Source of the DNA: Rachicladosporium sp. CCFEE 5018
Lineage: Eukaryota; Ascomycota; Dothideomycetes; Cladosporiales; Cladosporiaceae
Length of the DNA stretch: 64,000 nt
Assembly: GCA_002077045.2 (NCBI GenBank)
Contig: KZ111147.1
Location: 1,619,635-1,683,634 of the forward strand
Direction: 5' to 3'
Shown: one piece after another, positions 20,457-30,952 of the stretch
Layout: every line of letters starts with the position of its first letter
How positions within the stretch are numbered: position 1 is the first letter of the stretch
Notes under the pieces: generated by a model
The model's input: the letters and a program-made list of their open reading frames with translations, nothing else
What the model was told of the DNA's origin: nothing
The model's database searches: none
Position numbers and translations under genes: made by a program

Positions 20457-23400
20457 ATGTCAGTCCGCGGAGAGCGGGTTGTGTACCGCGAACGCGACCG
20501 CGAAGATGATTGGCAGCCTGAGAAACGATCATACACTACAGTCAAGCGCTACCAAGTCCCCGACCGGTCCTTCGACGAGGATGTGGTGCAGACAGACAAG
20601 ATCATGGTGCGGCGAGAGCGCCGTGAAGATCCTCCACCTCGTACTGAGGTCAGCTATCGCGGCAGCGATCGAGACATCAGGGAACGCGGCCATCGTGAAG
20701 AGAGCGAGTATCGTGTCACGGAAAGAGTCACCGAGCGAGAGCGCGAACGAGAAATCCCACAACGCCGCGACATCTCCTATCGTGTACTTGAGCGGGATGA
20801 CCACGACCGTCACTCTCACTCGGACTCACGCAGCGAGTTCCGCTTTGTCGAGCGAGAGCGGGAGACTGTGCGCGCAACCCCACCACCTGTCGAAGAGCGT
20901 GTGCGCGAGTATCGATTCGAGCGTGAGAGGTCATACTCGCCTCCCCGGCGTGAGCGCGAGAGGGAGCCTGAAGTCGAGCGATATGTGCGCAGCACCGAGT
21001 ACTACCAGCAACCTCAACCGATCATCATCCGAGAGTCTGCCGCACCGCAGCCGATCATCATCGAGCGTGAACGGCGAGAGCCACAGCCGATCGTCATCCG
21101 GCGTGAGGAACCACAGTACGAGGTAATTGAGCGAGACGAAGTGCGTGAAGAAAGGATGTCGATGGTCCGCAGAGAAGATCCACCGGCCCCTGCTACTGTT
21201 GTCTCCAAAGCACCGTCCAGAGCGCTGACGGTGCAGAACAAGGCGAATGACGAGGATTACTTCTACGAGCGTCGCATACGTGAGGTCGAGCGCGCACCAC
21301 GAGATGACATCAGACCGCGAGACAGCGCTTCCCAGGCCAGCAGCGATGACAGCTACGAGTACATTCGTCGCGAGCGCGTGATTGAGGGCGAGCGTGAACG
21401 GTCGCGATCAAGTCATCGTAAACGGGACCTCGCGGCTGGCGCTCTCGCTGGTGTTGCAGGTGCTGAGATCCTTCGCAGCCATCGCCAGAAGGAGGGCAAG
21501 GATTTGGGAGGACGAGGTCGCTCGATCATTGGCGGCGCCGCCGTGGGTGCGATTGGTGCCGAGGCCATTCGTCGCGCCAAGAGCTTCAGGAAAGACTCTC
21601 GCAGTCGCAGTCGATCCAGGAGCAGCTCGTACGAGTCAAGGCGGCATCGCAAGCACCGTTCGAAGTCCCGTGAACGTAGCAAGTCGCGGGTCAGACAGTA
21701 CGGTGGTATGGCGGCGGTGGCAGCAGCTGGTGCACTAGCGGGCTACGCTTTGATGAAGAACAAAGGCAACAAGGGCGAGACGATCATCGTGAAAGAGGGC
21801 AATGACAGACGGTCACGATCAAGACGCCGCGCCGCCAGCAGGGACACTGGCTACCTGTCAGGATCTTCTTTCAGGAGTCGAAGCCGAAGCCAATCAGCTC
21901 TGAACCCGGAGAACCGAAACAAACGCATAGCACAAGCTGGTGCACTCAGTGCTGCAGCAGCTGGTATCTACAATCACGTCCGATCGAAGAGCCGCGGTGG
22001 TGGTAAGTCTCGATCTCGCAGCCGCATACAACAGGGTGCGCCCATCGCGGTGGCCGGACTTGGAGGTGCTGCTTTGGCAGGCCTATACGAGAAGAACAAG
22101 GCGAACAAGGAAGCCAAGAAGGCGGCTATCATTGAGAGTGAGATTCACAGAGGGAGAGGAAGGCACTCGAGAAGCCGGTCAAGGAGTAGGTCCGTCCCTG
22201 CACCTTATACTGCGCGTGACAGACACAGGGTTGATGAGGACTACGTAGCCTACGGCGCCGATCCAATTCACCCTGATCGCGATCGTGCTTACTATAGCGA
22301 CGAGGAGCCCGGATCTTACCGCAGAAGGCATTCGAGGGGACACTCAAGAGGTCACTCGAGCGGAAGCAGTCCAGACAACAGGCGCAGACACTCTAGCAGA
22401 AGTCGCAGCCTAGGAGTGTCTGGTGCGCAGGCTGCTGGGCTTGCCGGCGCTGCTGCACTGGGTGCGCATGAGCTTGGTAAGAGGCGAGAGCGCAGTCGCA
22501 GTCGCGCAGACACAGATGGGAGGAGTAGGCGTATCCCTTCGTGATATCGAGCACAGGCAATACTAATACCTATCTAGGACGAAGCGATGACTACACCGAT
22601 ACAACGTTCAGCGACTACGACCACCCGAGCGGCTACATCGCACCGCGGCACTCGGACGCTGGGTACAATCGTCAAGGCGGACAGTCTTCATACCCTGGCG
22701 GCATGCAATTCCCACCACCTCCAAACGCCGCGCAAGCAGATCCAGCATACGCGAATGCGCACGCCGACCCGTTCGCTACTAATCGTGATAGTACTGCAGC
22801 AGCTCAGAACTACAGCCCGTATCCTGCTTACAACCCAGCCGACTACCCTCCGACCGGTACTACACACCCTTACGAACAGACACGCGGTGTCTATGGCGAG
22901 AGCGACGCAACGCTCGGCGCGCCGTATCCTGGCCAAGACACCTTTGCGGGAGACAGTCGCTTCGCGGCGCCCGAGGATGCTGCTGCACAGCGTGAGCGCG
23001 AGCATGAGATACGTGAGGATGCTGCGGCTGAGGAGGCCAGACGGCATGGTCGAGACCGTGATCCAGGAAATGTGAGTGGCTCTCCAGTACATTCGTTTGA
23101 GCCGGCTCAGCAGCAGGGGATGGAGGCTGCTGCGGTTGGCGGCGTTGGTGGTGGTGGTGGCGAGGATCAGGATGCGGGTATGTCTACCGATGGCACCCAG
23201 CACTGATTGAGCGTGGTTTACATATATACTTCATCTGCGTGACGTGGATACTGACTGGTCGGTCACAGATGGTGTAATCACACCTCGCGCCCGCTCGACC
23301 AGCCGCGTCCGCTTCGATCTCGGCTCCAACATCGCCATCTCACCAGAAGCTACTCGTAGAACAGGCACTTCCAGTGATGACCGCTCCTCCCGCTCTCGCG

Positions 23401-23768
23401 AACGACGTCATCGCCGAGACGCTGATGATGAAGACTCGCCTGACCGACATCGACACCACAGGAAGACGCGTTCCGATAGCGACGGCGCGCGCGACTCGCC
23501 ATCTCTCTTCGGCGACAAATACGATGACCCGCCGCACGAAGACGATTCGGACAGTACTGTTGAGATGCCTGCCAGGTTCGATGAAGGCGGACAACGCAAG
23601 CCGGAGGGTAGCGGGAATGAGCTGGCGGATAGCATTCAGGCGCTGCTAAGTGGGAGAGGCGGAGCTGGGGACCTGCTCAAGGGGATCATGGGGGCTGGAG
23701 GTGGGGAGGGGGAGAGTGATGGGGGTAGTGGGCGGAGTGGGCGGAGGAGGCGCCGGAGGGCGAAGTGA
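20457..23768 (+). CDS. DUF3824-type, Arg/Ser-rich Gly/Ala-repeat protein
   Basis: Proposed exons are 20457-22530, 22578-23177 and 23269-23768, giving 1,057 residues. The N-terminal ~300 residues are dominated by Arg-Glu/Arg-Asp repeats (YRERDREDDW, TERERERE) with many Tyr. The middle alternates RS-rich stretches with short Gly/Ala hydrophobic helices (AAGALAGVAGAEILR, GGAAVGAIGAEAIRRAK, AAVAAAGALAGYALMKN, LSAAAAGIYNHV), the pattern of fungal DUF3824 proteins. The C-terminal third is Pro/Tyr/Gln-rich, then RARSTSRVRFDLG and an RRRRRRAK end. Low-complexity charged repeats and glycine-zipper-like helices suggest a scaffold or membrane-associating protein; its function is unknown. The first donor is uncertain: gtatcc at 22531 or gtaggc a few bases upstream give nearly the same protein, and the branch site ACTAATACC supports the acceptor at 22577. 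Confidence 0.82.
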
Positions 23769-24286
23769 TGACTTGATGACGAGCCGCAACGAGATGCCTG
23801 GACAGGTGGTGATTTCTGCTATGATGCGACGGCTTGATCAGAGACCGTGGACATGTTGCTCGAACGATGCGATGATACCTATGATACACTGCAATGCAAT
23901 ATGACCTTTCGGATAGCACCCTAACCTGTGATTCCGCGTCTTGAACGTCTCATCCCTCAAACGCCACGCTCGTGCGTCCTCCGAGGATCTGCATTTAGAT
24001 TTGGCAATCCCCGGAACAAGACGATGACCCCCTGCGTAAATCGTTGCCAAGCTGCCTCGGCTTCAGACATGTGGCGCTCCGCGTTTGGGAGAGTTCGCGT
24101 TGCGACTCCACCTCAGCGGGACCAGACGAAGCCACCGTTCATGGTCAGATCAGGGAGAGGGGAGATTCTGGGTTGTCTCGTGATGGTTCGCGCCATGTAG
24201 CAATCACCTCCCTCGACATGTTGTATCGGTTTGTCTGCATGCGTGCACACAGTCTTTAGGCGGCGGCATCCTCTCGCTCCTTCACG
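23769..24286. other. Intergenic region
   Basis: This 518-bp stretch lies between two same-strand genes. No coding or RNA feature is seen. Confidence 0.5.
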
Positions 24287-25762
24287 ATGACCCCGATTAC
24301 TTCTTTCCTTGGCCGCTGGCAGCGCCCGATCGCTGTCTCCGTTATAGTGGTCATACTCTTTCTCGCCATCTTCCCTCGCCACCACCGCGAAGCGATCCAC
24401 GACACCTACACCAACTACTTCCCGCCCAAGACCTCACACAGCACCGCAGCGGCTGCGAGCGGGACCGCCGTCACAGACTATGCGCACCATTTCAAGACGC
24501 CGGATGACTTCAAGCCGCATTTCTTCCAGGTCGCGAAGCTCAGTCCAATAGACGTGCAGGACGCGAAGAGGACGTGCTTCTGGAACGATGAGGATTACAG
24601 GAAACAGCAATTCCAGTGGGGTCCGGATCAGGATTGGTTTGCAAACCAATCCACGCTCGCTGAGACTGAGGCGAGGCGGCAGGAGTGGCATGAATTTGTC
24701 GCGAACGACCTGGTCCCATGGGAGAGCGTGAAGGGGAAACATAAGGGGAGGGGAATCGTGACACTGGCAGGACACGGCGATACGATCCCGCGCGTGGCGA
24801 TTTTGATGAGGCAGTTGGTGAGGCTGGGTAGTAAGCTTCCGGTGGAGATTCACTTTTGGGAGGACGAGATGAACGAGGAGAGTAAGGCGTTTTTGAACGC
24901 TATCTATCCTCGGATTCGATACAATGACTTGAGTGCCTCGGACAACTTCTGGAAAACCCACGGCCCAACGGAGAGGAATTACGGACACTACCACTTCAAA
25001 ACCGCCGCCGTGGTCGACACGCTCTTCTCCGAGTTCCTGCTCCTAGACTCCGACAACATACCCCTTACCCTGCCGGAAGACCTCTTCGAAGCGCCAACCT
25101 ACAAAGAATACGGCACAGTCTTCTGGCCCGACATCGCGCGCACCCGGCACCAAAACCCAATCTGGGCCATCACACGCACTTTCTGCAACCCGGCCGAGTA
25201 CGAGCAAGAGTCCGGCCAGATGCTCGTGAACAAATCAAAATTCTTCTACCACTTGCAGCTAGCAGCCTGGTTCAACGAGCAAGATTACTACAAACACCTC
25301 CTCCTAGGCGACAAGGACATGTTCCGCTTCGCCTGGCACGCCTTGAAAACGCCGTACGGCAAACCGTCGAAATGGCTCACATCCGGCGGAACTTCCCATG
25401 ATGGGAATTACTGCGGGCACACATTCATTCAAGCCCATCCTGATAATGGCGAGATGGCATTCTTGCATCGCGGGTACTTTAAAGGTATGAAGGCGCCTGC
25501 GCTCAAGTGGTTCAGGGAGCGAGGCGGCGTGTTCCAGAAGTTCAAGCAGAGTAAGTATCCGGAGGACTTTGCGTTCCCGCAGGAGAGCGTTTGGGGAGGT
25601 ACGGGGATTGAGGGCGTGGAGGGCGGGTGGCATTGTATGGGACTGGAGGGCGTGGATGAACAGCCGATGGATGATTTGATACCTGGGATCAATGAGCTGT
25701 TTGAGGAGTTGGGGGGGTATTGGATGGTTGATGAGGAGGAGAAGGAGAAGCAGGGGAGGTAG
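24287..25762 (+). CDS. Type II Golgi alpha-mannosyltransferase (MNN1-like, GT71 type)
   Basis: A single exon of 491 residues. One transmembrane anchor lies near residues 14-30 (PIAVSVIVVILFLAIF) with a short cytosolic tail, followed by a stem and a lumenal catalytic domain. The domain shows GRGIVTLAGHGDTIPRVAIL, PVEIHFWEDEM, FKTAAVVDTLFSEFLLLDSD (with the DxD nucleotide-sugar/metal motif LDSDN), FWPDIARTRHQNPIW and QESGQMLVNKSKFF. This is the arrangement of fungal mannosyltransferase families that elongate N- or O-glycans in the Golgi (MNN1/MNT-like). GT71 is the better fit because of the LDSDN and WPD blocks. The linkage made cannot be told from sequence. It converges with the pfkB gene, only ~140 bp apart. 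Confidence 0.85.
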   Translation: MTPITSFLGRWQRPIAVSVIVVILFLAIFPRHHREAIHDTYTNYFPPKTSHSTAAAASGTAVTDYAHHFKTPDDFKPHFFQVAKLSPIDVQDAKRTCFWNDEDYRKQQFQWGPDQDWFANQSTLAETEARRQEWHEFVANDLVPWESVKGKHKGRGIVTLAGHGDTIPRVAILMRQLVRLGSKLPVEIHFWEDEMNEESKAFLNAIYPRIRYNDLSASDNFWKTHGPTERNYGHYHFKTAAVVDTLFSEFLLLDSDNIPLTLPEDLFEAPTYKEYGTVFWPDIARTRHQNPIWAITRTFCNPAEYEQESGQMLVNKSKFFYHLQLAAWFNEQDYYKHLLLGDKDMFRFAWHALKTPYGKPSKWLTSGGTSHDGNYCGHTFIQAHPDNGEMAFLHRGYFKGMKAPALKWFRERGGVFQKFKQSKYPEDFAFPQESVWGGTGIEGVEGGWHCMGLEGVDEQPMDDLIPGINELFEELGGYWMVDEEEKEKQGR

Positions 25763-25904
25763 AGTACGGTAGTAAGGTTTGGATAGACTTTTCGTATTCT
25801 TTGACAACCAGCTGCCTCTGGCCCGATTTTCTAAGTATGCCTATAGATGACTCCAAGCCTAGGAGCAGCAATGATGCAGTCTTGCATTTTTGGTCAGCAT
25901 CACC

Positions 25905-27198
25905 CTACGAACGAGCCTCATACTCAGCCAATCTCCCCCTCGCATCGCAAGCCCCCAGATCCGGCAAGCCGACGACTTCGAGTGCAAAGCTCGCAGCTAC
26001 GTTGCCGTACGCCGCTGCGTGCACGAAGTCCTTCGTCTCCAGCCAGCCCATGGCGAAGCCACCGAGGAAAGCGTTGCCTGCTCCGGTAGGGTCCACTATG
26101 CGGTCTGTCTGATCTAATCCGAAGAAGGGAGGAAGCCAGGCTGAACGGGGATGCTCCTTGGAGGAGGGAGAGGTATGGAGGGCGAAGCAGCCGTGCTCTG
26201 CGCAGCGGATTAGGATACAGACTATGTCATGAGGATCCTCCACTTCTGTAGACGAGGGTAAGAACGCTCGCGATTGCCGCTCCACTTGTGCTCTGTCAAA
26301 GCTTGCATCGCTGGTGTCATTCGAGGCGTGGAAGAAAGCAGCCAGCTCGACATGATTTGGCGAAAAGACCAGCACCTTAGCACTCACCACCAGCTGCTTG
26401 TGCACCTCTAGCGCCTCAGGAGTGCAAGACTTTGGATGCGGCTCCCAAATCACCAACGGCTTAGCTTCAATCCCAGCCTGCTTGCGGAGCATATTTAGCT
26501 CATCGATCTGCGAGCTGACTGTGTCGGCAGTGTCGAAGAAGTGAAAGCTTTGCGCGGTCAGCAGTGGCGTGTTGACGAGATCTGCAGGTGTAGTGTTGAG
26601 GGGTGGCGTAAGGCGGGTAAAGATGCGGTCAGAAGTGGAATGGCCATAACGGACTCGGCCGCGTGCTGCTGGCTGGTCAGAGCATGGTAAGGTGCGGAAG
26701 CTGGGTGTCCATGTTGAGAAGAGCGAGAGCAGGGTGTTGGGGAAGTCGAAGCCAGTCTTGACGATGAGGCCCATATCTTCAGGGTCGGTGGTGAAAACTC
26801 GTGCACCGAGGGTCGCTAAACGCGTTGTCAGAGACCCCTAGTCTGAAGGAACTACATCCCCTTCTCCATAAGTCTGAACACTCCTATGCCACTATAATGG
26901 TACCTGCGATAGTGGAACTGTCCCTTGATGTCTGCAAGAGAGAGCAGAGTTATCAGGCGCGTCGCTCCAAACTCCGACATTCTCACAGACACGGTGATAT
27001 AGTGTCGCACTGCCGCAGTTACGTTGACAGAAGCATCATCAATATTCCCAATCTCTGGTGAAGCGGAGGTAAGGAAGCAAGGCAGAGGAGCCGGAGCGTA
27101 CCAAATGCAACAGAGCCTCCAGGTACATCTCTCAGCACCTCCTCGCCCGATGTGTAAATCTCGTCCAACCACACGCCTCCGAGCGCGACAAATTTCAT
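25905..27198 (-). CDS. pfkB-family carbohydrate kinase, Mak32-like
   Basis: Exons are 27198-27102 and 26815-25905, giving 335 residues. Exon 1 (MKFVALGGVWLDEIYTSGEE...VPGGSVAF) and exon 2 (ATLGARVFTTDPEDMGL) join into the family's sugar-binding N-terminus; the kinase C-terminal signature is DPTGAGNAFLGGFAMGW. Canonical ribokinases have GAGD with the catalytic Asp; here it is GAGN, as I recall for the Mak32 branch, so activity is uncertain. Yeast Mak32 is known for maintenance of a killer virus, with no defined substrate. The 286-nt intron is the longest in the window and most of it is an inverted-repeat element (26870-27049). The start lies 318 bp from the divergent F-box gene. Confidence 0.82.
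26870..27049. repeat. Inverted-repeat element, copy A (inside the pfkB intron)
   Basis: The left arm begins at about 26870 (AGTCTGAACACTCCT...TACCTGCGATAGTGG) and an inverted arm ends at about 27049. The inverted arm shares CTGCGGCAGTG-like and ATATCACCGTGTC blocks (26988-27000, reverse strand) with copy B at 28181. Many arm differences are A/G or C/T. It has no coding capacity and looks like a MITE. Confidence 0.55.
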
Positions 27199-27516
27199 CG
27201 CTGCTGCTGCTGCAAATGAGAGGTGGTCAGCGACAATCCTCCGACTTTGACTCGACCGGACTTGAGCGACCTCCATCGACCTTTCCGCTCTATGCCACTG
27301 GCCACAAATCACGTTGAAATACAACCCACTCAAAATTACGAGATGCGAAATAAGATGTCGGTGCCAAAAGTCACATGTAGCTTTCGCTCCTGCGAACAAA
27401 AAGAAATCGGCCTCTATACTCGACTCACGACCCATCACGACATAAAGCAAGGTAATGCACACCCGGTAGCCAGATTCGGACTTCTGCGATTACTCTGCAC
27501 GTAGCCACGATACCGT
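27199..27516. other. Divergent intergenic region (pfkB / F-box)
   Basis: A 318-bp shared promoter region; no element recognised. Confidence 0.5.
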
Positions 27517-28954
27517 ATGCGTGGCAAACGCATAGCCCGTGCTTTACGAAAGATGAGCGCAATAACCGAGGATGCCAAGAGACTGGCGATGTCGCTGCGT
27601 ATGAAAAAAGCCGCTGATGTCGAGAACGAGAAGTGGCTCAAGAACGTAGGTCCTGCGCAAATGGTGGCCGAGCGTCCGGCTGAGAGGGAGACACAGATAC
27701 TAATATACTCGTAGCAGCCGAACGATGTAGACGAGGCTGCAGTCCTGCCTTCAGCTAAGGTGATTGGTACGGCTGAATTGCTGGTCCTGAGCCTGATCGA
27801 GGTAGCAAGGCCATGGAAGGTACCTGAGGGGTCCACCTGGGCTCAAGCGCAACGCTGGAGTGCTCTCACCGGCATGCGCACTCTGTTGCTCGCCCAAAAA
27901 GTGGGCAAAGTCTGGCGGAACACCATCAAGGAATCGGGACAGTTACAGCGGCTCCTTTTCCTTGAGCCGGCCAAGTGCGAGCCGGTGTCGTATATCGATT
28001 GGCATCTTGACTCTTTCAAGCACTACAAAGATCCACTGAAAAGCAGCTTCGATGAAGAAGGTGGTCCAGTCTATGGACCGGAAGGGCAAATCCTGGTGAG
28101 GAAGTATCGAGCGCATTGGGGCGAATACCGGGATGATGCTGGCCGGTAAGTCGTTCCGTACAAATCCATCTCTCGCAAGGTCTGAATACTCCTGCGCTGT
28201 TGTAAATGCACCTGCAGCAGTGATTTGCGATATCACCGTGTCGTTGAGAGTCGCCAGTACTGGACATGCTCTCGTTGATGCTGCATGGATCATGTCCTGT
28301 TGCAGGTGCACTTATGGTAGCACAGAGGAGCACTAAGACTTTTGGAGAAGAGGGAGGCGTCATCTCTGGAATCGGAGTCTGATGAGTCCTCGCAGGCACC
28401 ACGTCTTCGCCAACCCTCTCCTCATGCACGCTTTTGAGTTCCTCAAACCAGATGGCCTCTACTCAGGAGAGCACGAGCTGAACCTCCCCTATACGTTCCA
28501 TCATGAAGAGGCGTCATGGAAGAAGATGCTGATCTCGCAACCGCCAATCAAAACGCTTCTTATCAGGCACGAGCACCGCGTGGATGGTTCAATCAAAGGT
28601 TGGGGATTGACCCTGATTCAATCCAGGGGCAGAGACGCCGCCACGCGACCACCGCTGGCTGCCGGATATACGATCGGGATGGACGGATTGTCCACGCTCA
28701 GCTCGCTTGGTTCACGAGCTCGAGATCGGCAGTGGCTTGATGGGATGGAGCAGTGGGAGGAGTGGAATGGAGTCGAGAGCTTGAAAATGATTGAAGATGT
28801 TGGGAAAGCCGTTGCGGAGGAAAAGATTGAAGGGGAGAAGAAGAGGGAAGAGGAGAGGAAGCAGGCTGACAGGAAGCAAGCGGAGAGGAAGCAGCTGGAG
28901 AGAGAGCAGGCGGAGACGATGCAGGCGGTGAGGAATGACTCACTTTTGACTTGA
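27517..28954 (+). CDS. F-box-like protein with charged C-terminal tail
   Basis: Exons are 27517-27645, 27715-28145 and 28396-28954, giving 372 residues. The F-box-like core lies in exon 2: VIGTAELLVLSLIEV, then after an unusual ~20-residue insertion GMRTLLLAQKVGKVWRNTI and SGQLQRLLFLEPA, the order seen in many Capnodiales F-box proteins (F-boxes bind Skp1 in SCF ubiquitin ligases). Exon 3 gives HHVFANPLLMHAFEFL and EEASWKKMLISQPPI, also typical of that group. The last ~60 residues are a Lys/Glu/Arg/Gln coiled coil built on a repeated ERKQA-type unit. The second intron is 250 nt because it carries an inverted-repeat element (28181-28335). A Met at residue 13 is an alternative start. No target protein can be inferred. 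Confidence 0.75.
28181..28335. repeat. Inverted-repeat element, copy B (inside the F-box gene intron)
   Basis: The arms contain a perfect inverted 10-mer, TGCACCTGCA at 28207-28216 and its complement at 28301-28310. Flanking matches extend each arm to ~45 nt (TGAATACTCCTGCGCTG against the reverse complement of the right end, TTAGTGCTCCTCTGTGC). The spacer is ~75 nt and there is no open frame. It is related to copies at 26870, 29113-29350 and probably 46197. It nearly fills the 250-nt intron. Confidence 0.65.
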
Positions 28955-29516
28955 GTCGCTCAGCTTCGAAGCCGTTCAACGTGCGTCGTCTCTCCGCAAG
29001 CCTGAGCCGCTCCTGTGCTTCGGTGAAGAAAATCCGATACCAGGTGGTTGGCCCTGCAGTATCAGAGAGATGGAGTTGCGGTATCCTGCAATACTCTCCC
29101 ACTCACGCCTAGTTTCTCACGATGGCCGTGTCCGAGGGCGCCGCTGTTGCAGCTACCGGTATAGTCACGGTGCCTGCGGTCCGAGAGCCTGGAGCAGGGG
29201 AGGCACGCAGATAGATGTAGAAGTAGTATCTTGTGTTTGGCCCCTGGAAAGAAATAAGTTGCGAAATAGTGGAGATGCCCTCGGACTGCGTACATGCTTC
29301 TATGCTGCTATAAGTGCATCTGTAACGGCGAGTGTGTCATGCGATATGGATGAGAGAGAGAAGCGGGAGGGAGAGCAAAGTGCGAACGCCTGCGTGTCAA
29401 GGGATGCCAAGACCACTCCCCGCGACGCGTCCAGGCGCGTCTCCGTCAACTTCAAGCCATTCAGTGTGTTCACCTATCACTTAATGCGGGACTGGACAGC
29501 TCGTAAGGTCGTCATC
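28955..29516. other. Intergenic region upstream of SLD2
   Basis: A 562-bp stretch. A frame in phase with SLD2 is open through it from 29070, but that part overlaps repeat arms and has no SLD2 similarity, so I treat it as promoter and 5' UTR. Confidence 0.5.
29113..29350. repeat. Inverted-repeat arms, copy C (upstream of SLD2)
   Basis: An inverted arm at about 29113-29185 reads, on the reverse strand, CTATACCGGTAGCTGCAACAG, close to the copy B right arm. A forward arm at about 29294-29350 reads GCTATAAGTGCATCTGTAAC followed by TGCGATAT, close to the copy B left arm. The two may belong to one rearranged or two overlapping copies; boundaries are uncertain. Confidence 0.4.
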
Positions 29517-30935
29517 ATGAGTGTACAAGCAGCAAACGCGCTGCGAGATGAGCTGAAGACTTGGGAGAAGAACTTTCGGGCAGATCATGGCCGAAAACCT
29601 GGACGAGACGACATCAAGAACGATGAATCGATAGCGGCGAAGTACAAGATGTTCAATGGACTCAATGGAAGATCGAAGCCTGTCCACATACAACCAGAAG
29701 CTCCCGTGGGAGCAACTCCGCCACGGAGGGCAACGCGGCGCTCCATACCAAATGTGCAGCCGCTTGGCGAGTGGCCTACGAATAGCTCACGCGGCACCCC
29801 TCGAAAAGCGGTGCCGGCATACAAGACTCTCGCTGCCATAGCGTTGTCTCCGGTGAATGAGGATCAAGCCACTCCGGCGCATATCAAATGCCTGCTTGGA
29901 CCTACACCTCAACGCGATGGACAGGTGCTGGGCATTTTCGACATGCTCGAAAGCGGTACACCCAGCAAGGGTACTGCAGATGCCGCAGCTTTCAACGGCA
30001 CTCTGGTCGCCGCCACACCAAGCAAGTCCGTTAAGTCCATTGCCTCGCTCGACGCTCTATCCCGAACTCCACAGTCCTCAGGCACCCGTCGCTTCCTCGA
30101 CAGGTTCGCGGGCACGCCACTCAAGCGGAAACGAGACACCCTCGATGTCGGTACACCCGGCACCAGTAAACGCGCCTTCTCTACGCCTGCTTTTCTCCGT
30201 CGGTCTTTCCCCTTGGCCCAAATCGAGGAAGATCACGAAGAGCTCCCTGCAATGCTTCCTCCTCTCCCGCCACGGCGATCGCTAGCCCGTAGTCTGAGCA
30301 GTATCATCCGCGACATGAAGAAGAGCGAAGAAAAGCGCATGGAAGATGAGTGGGACGTCTTGGACGAGCTCGAGGCAGCAGCCCGAGGCGAAGTGCGGAG
30401 ACCAGCAAGACCTGAGGTTCTGGTTGATGACAGCCAGGAGATGCCACTGGGACCCGATCAAGGGCCGGAAGAGAGCGACGATGAGTTCGACCCGGCTGCG
30501 CACGGTGCATTGGGTCCGAACGGACTGCTAAGGAAGGTGTGGAAGAAGAAGGGACTGAAGCGGACGACGAAGGCACACAAGTTCAAGCCGGTGTTACGGA
30601 AGCCTCGCAAAGCTGCGGAGCTGGAGGATGTGCCTGAGGAGGAGGTCGTTAGTGAGACGCGGCAGACTGGCGCTGCGCCAGGTGTGGTGGATGGCGATGC
30701 CGACTATACCGACAATGATGAGTTGCCAGATATCGCCACAATGTCCGCGAAGCCGCCGCAGGCAAAGGCATCGACCGCAGCAGTAGCGGATGCTGCACCA
30801 CCAGACGGACCCGTGAGCAAAGCAGCGAAGAAAGTCAGCGCCTCAGCCAACGCCAACTTCCACAAGCTGAAGATCAAGAACAAGAACTCCAAGGCCAACG
30901 GACGGGGTGGAGGTAAACGTTTCGGCAAACGCTAA
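29517..30935 (+). CDS. SLD2: DNA replication regulator SLD2
   Basis: A single exon; the start MSVQAANALRDELKTWEKNF (472 residues) is chosen because this is the conserved Sld2/RecQL4 N-terminal helix (LRxELKxWEKxFxxxxGRKPxRxDI). The 149 codons in frame upstream lack similarity. Sld2, once phosphorylated by CDK, binds Dpb11 to start DNA replication. Many Ser/Thr-Pro sites are visible: GATPPRR, RGTPRK, LGPTPQR, ESGTPSKG, AATPSKS and AGTPLKRKR. Near the C-terminus FDPAAHGALGPNGLLRKVWK and KKKGLKRTTKAHKFKPV form a conserved block, followed by a Lys-rich end. It is cell-cycle controlled in known systems. Confidence 0.92.
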   Translation: MSVQAANALRDELKTWEKNFRADHGRKPGRDDIKNDESIAAKYKMFNGLNGRSKPVHIQPEAPVGATPPRRATRRSIPNVQPLGEWPTNSSRGTPRKAVPAYKTLAAIALSPVNEDQATPAHIKCLLGPTPQRDGQVLGIFDMLESGTPSKGTADAAAFNGTLVAATPSKSVKSIASLDALSRTPQSSGTRRFLDRFAGTPLKRKRDTLDVGTPGTSKRAFSTPAFLRRSFPLAQIEEDHEELPAMLPPLPPRRSLARSLSSIIRDMKKSEEKRMEDEWDVLDELEAAARGEVRRPARPEVLVDDSQEMPLGPDQGPEESDDEFDPAAHGALGPNGLLRKVWKKKGLKRTTKAHKFKPVLRKPRKAAELEDVPEEEVVSETRQTGAAPGVVDGDADYTDNDELPDIATMSAKPPQAKASTAAVADAAPPDGPVSKAAKKVSASANANFHKLKIKNKNSKANGRGGGKRFGKR

Positions 30936-30952
30936 TGACCTCCGCATCTTGC

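Noticed and set aside
24434..24994. Minus-strand frame of 186 codons
   Set aside because: Lies wholly within the mannosyltransferase gene with no independent signature.
29070..29516. N-terminal 149-codon extension of SLD2
   Set aside because: The SLD2 signature begins at 29517 and the upstream part overlaps inverted-repeat arms; it is stop-free by chance.
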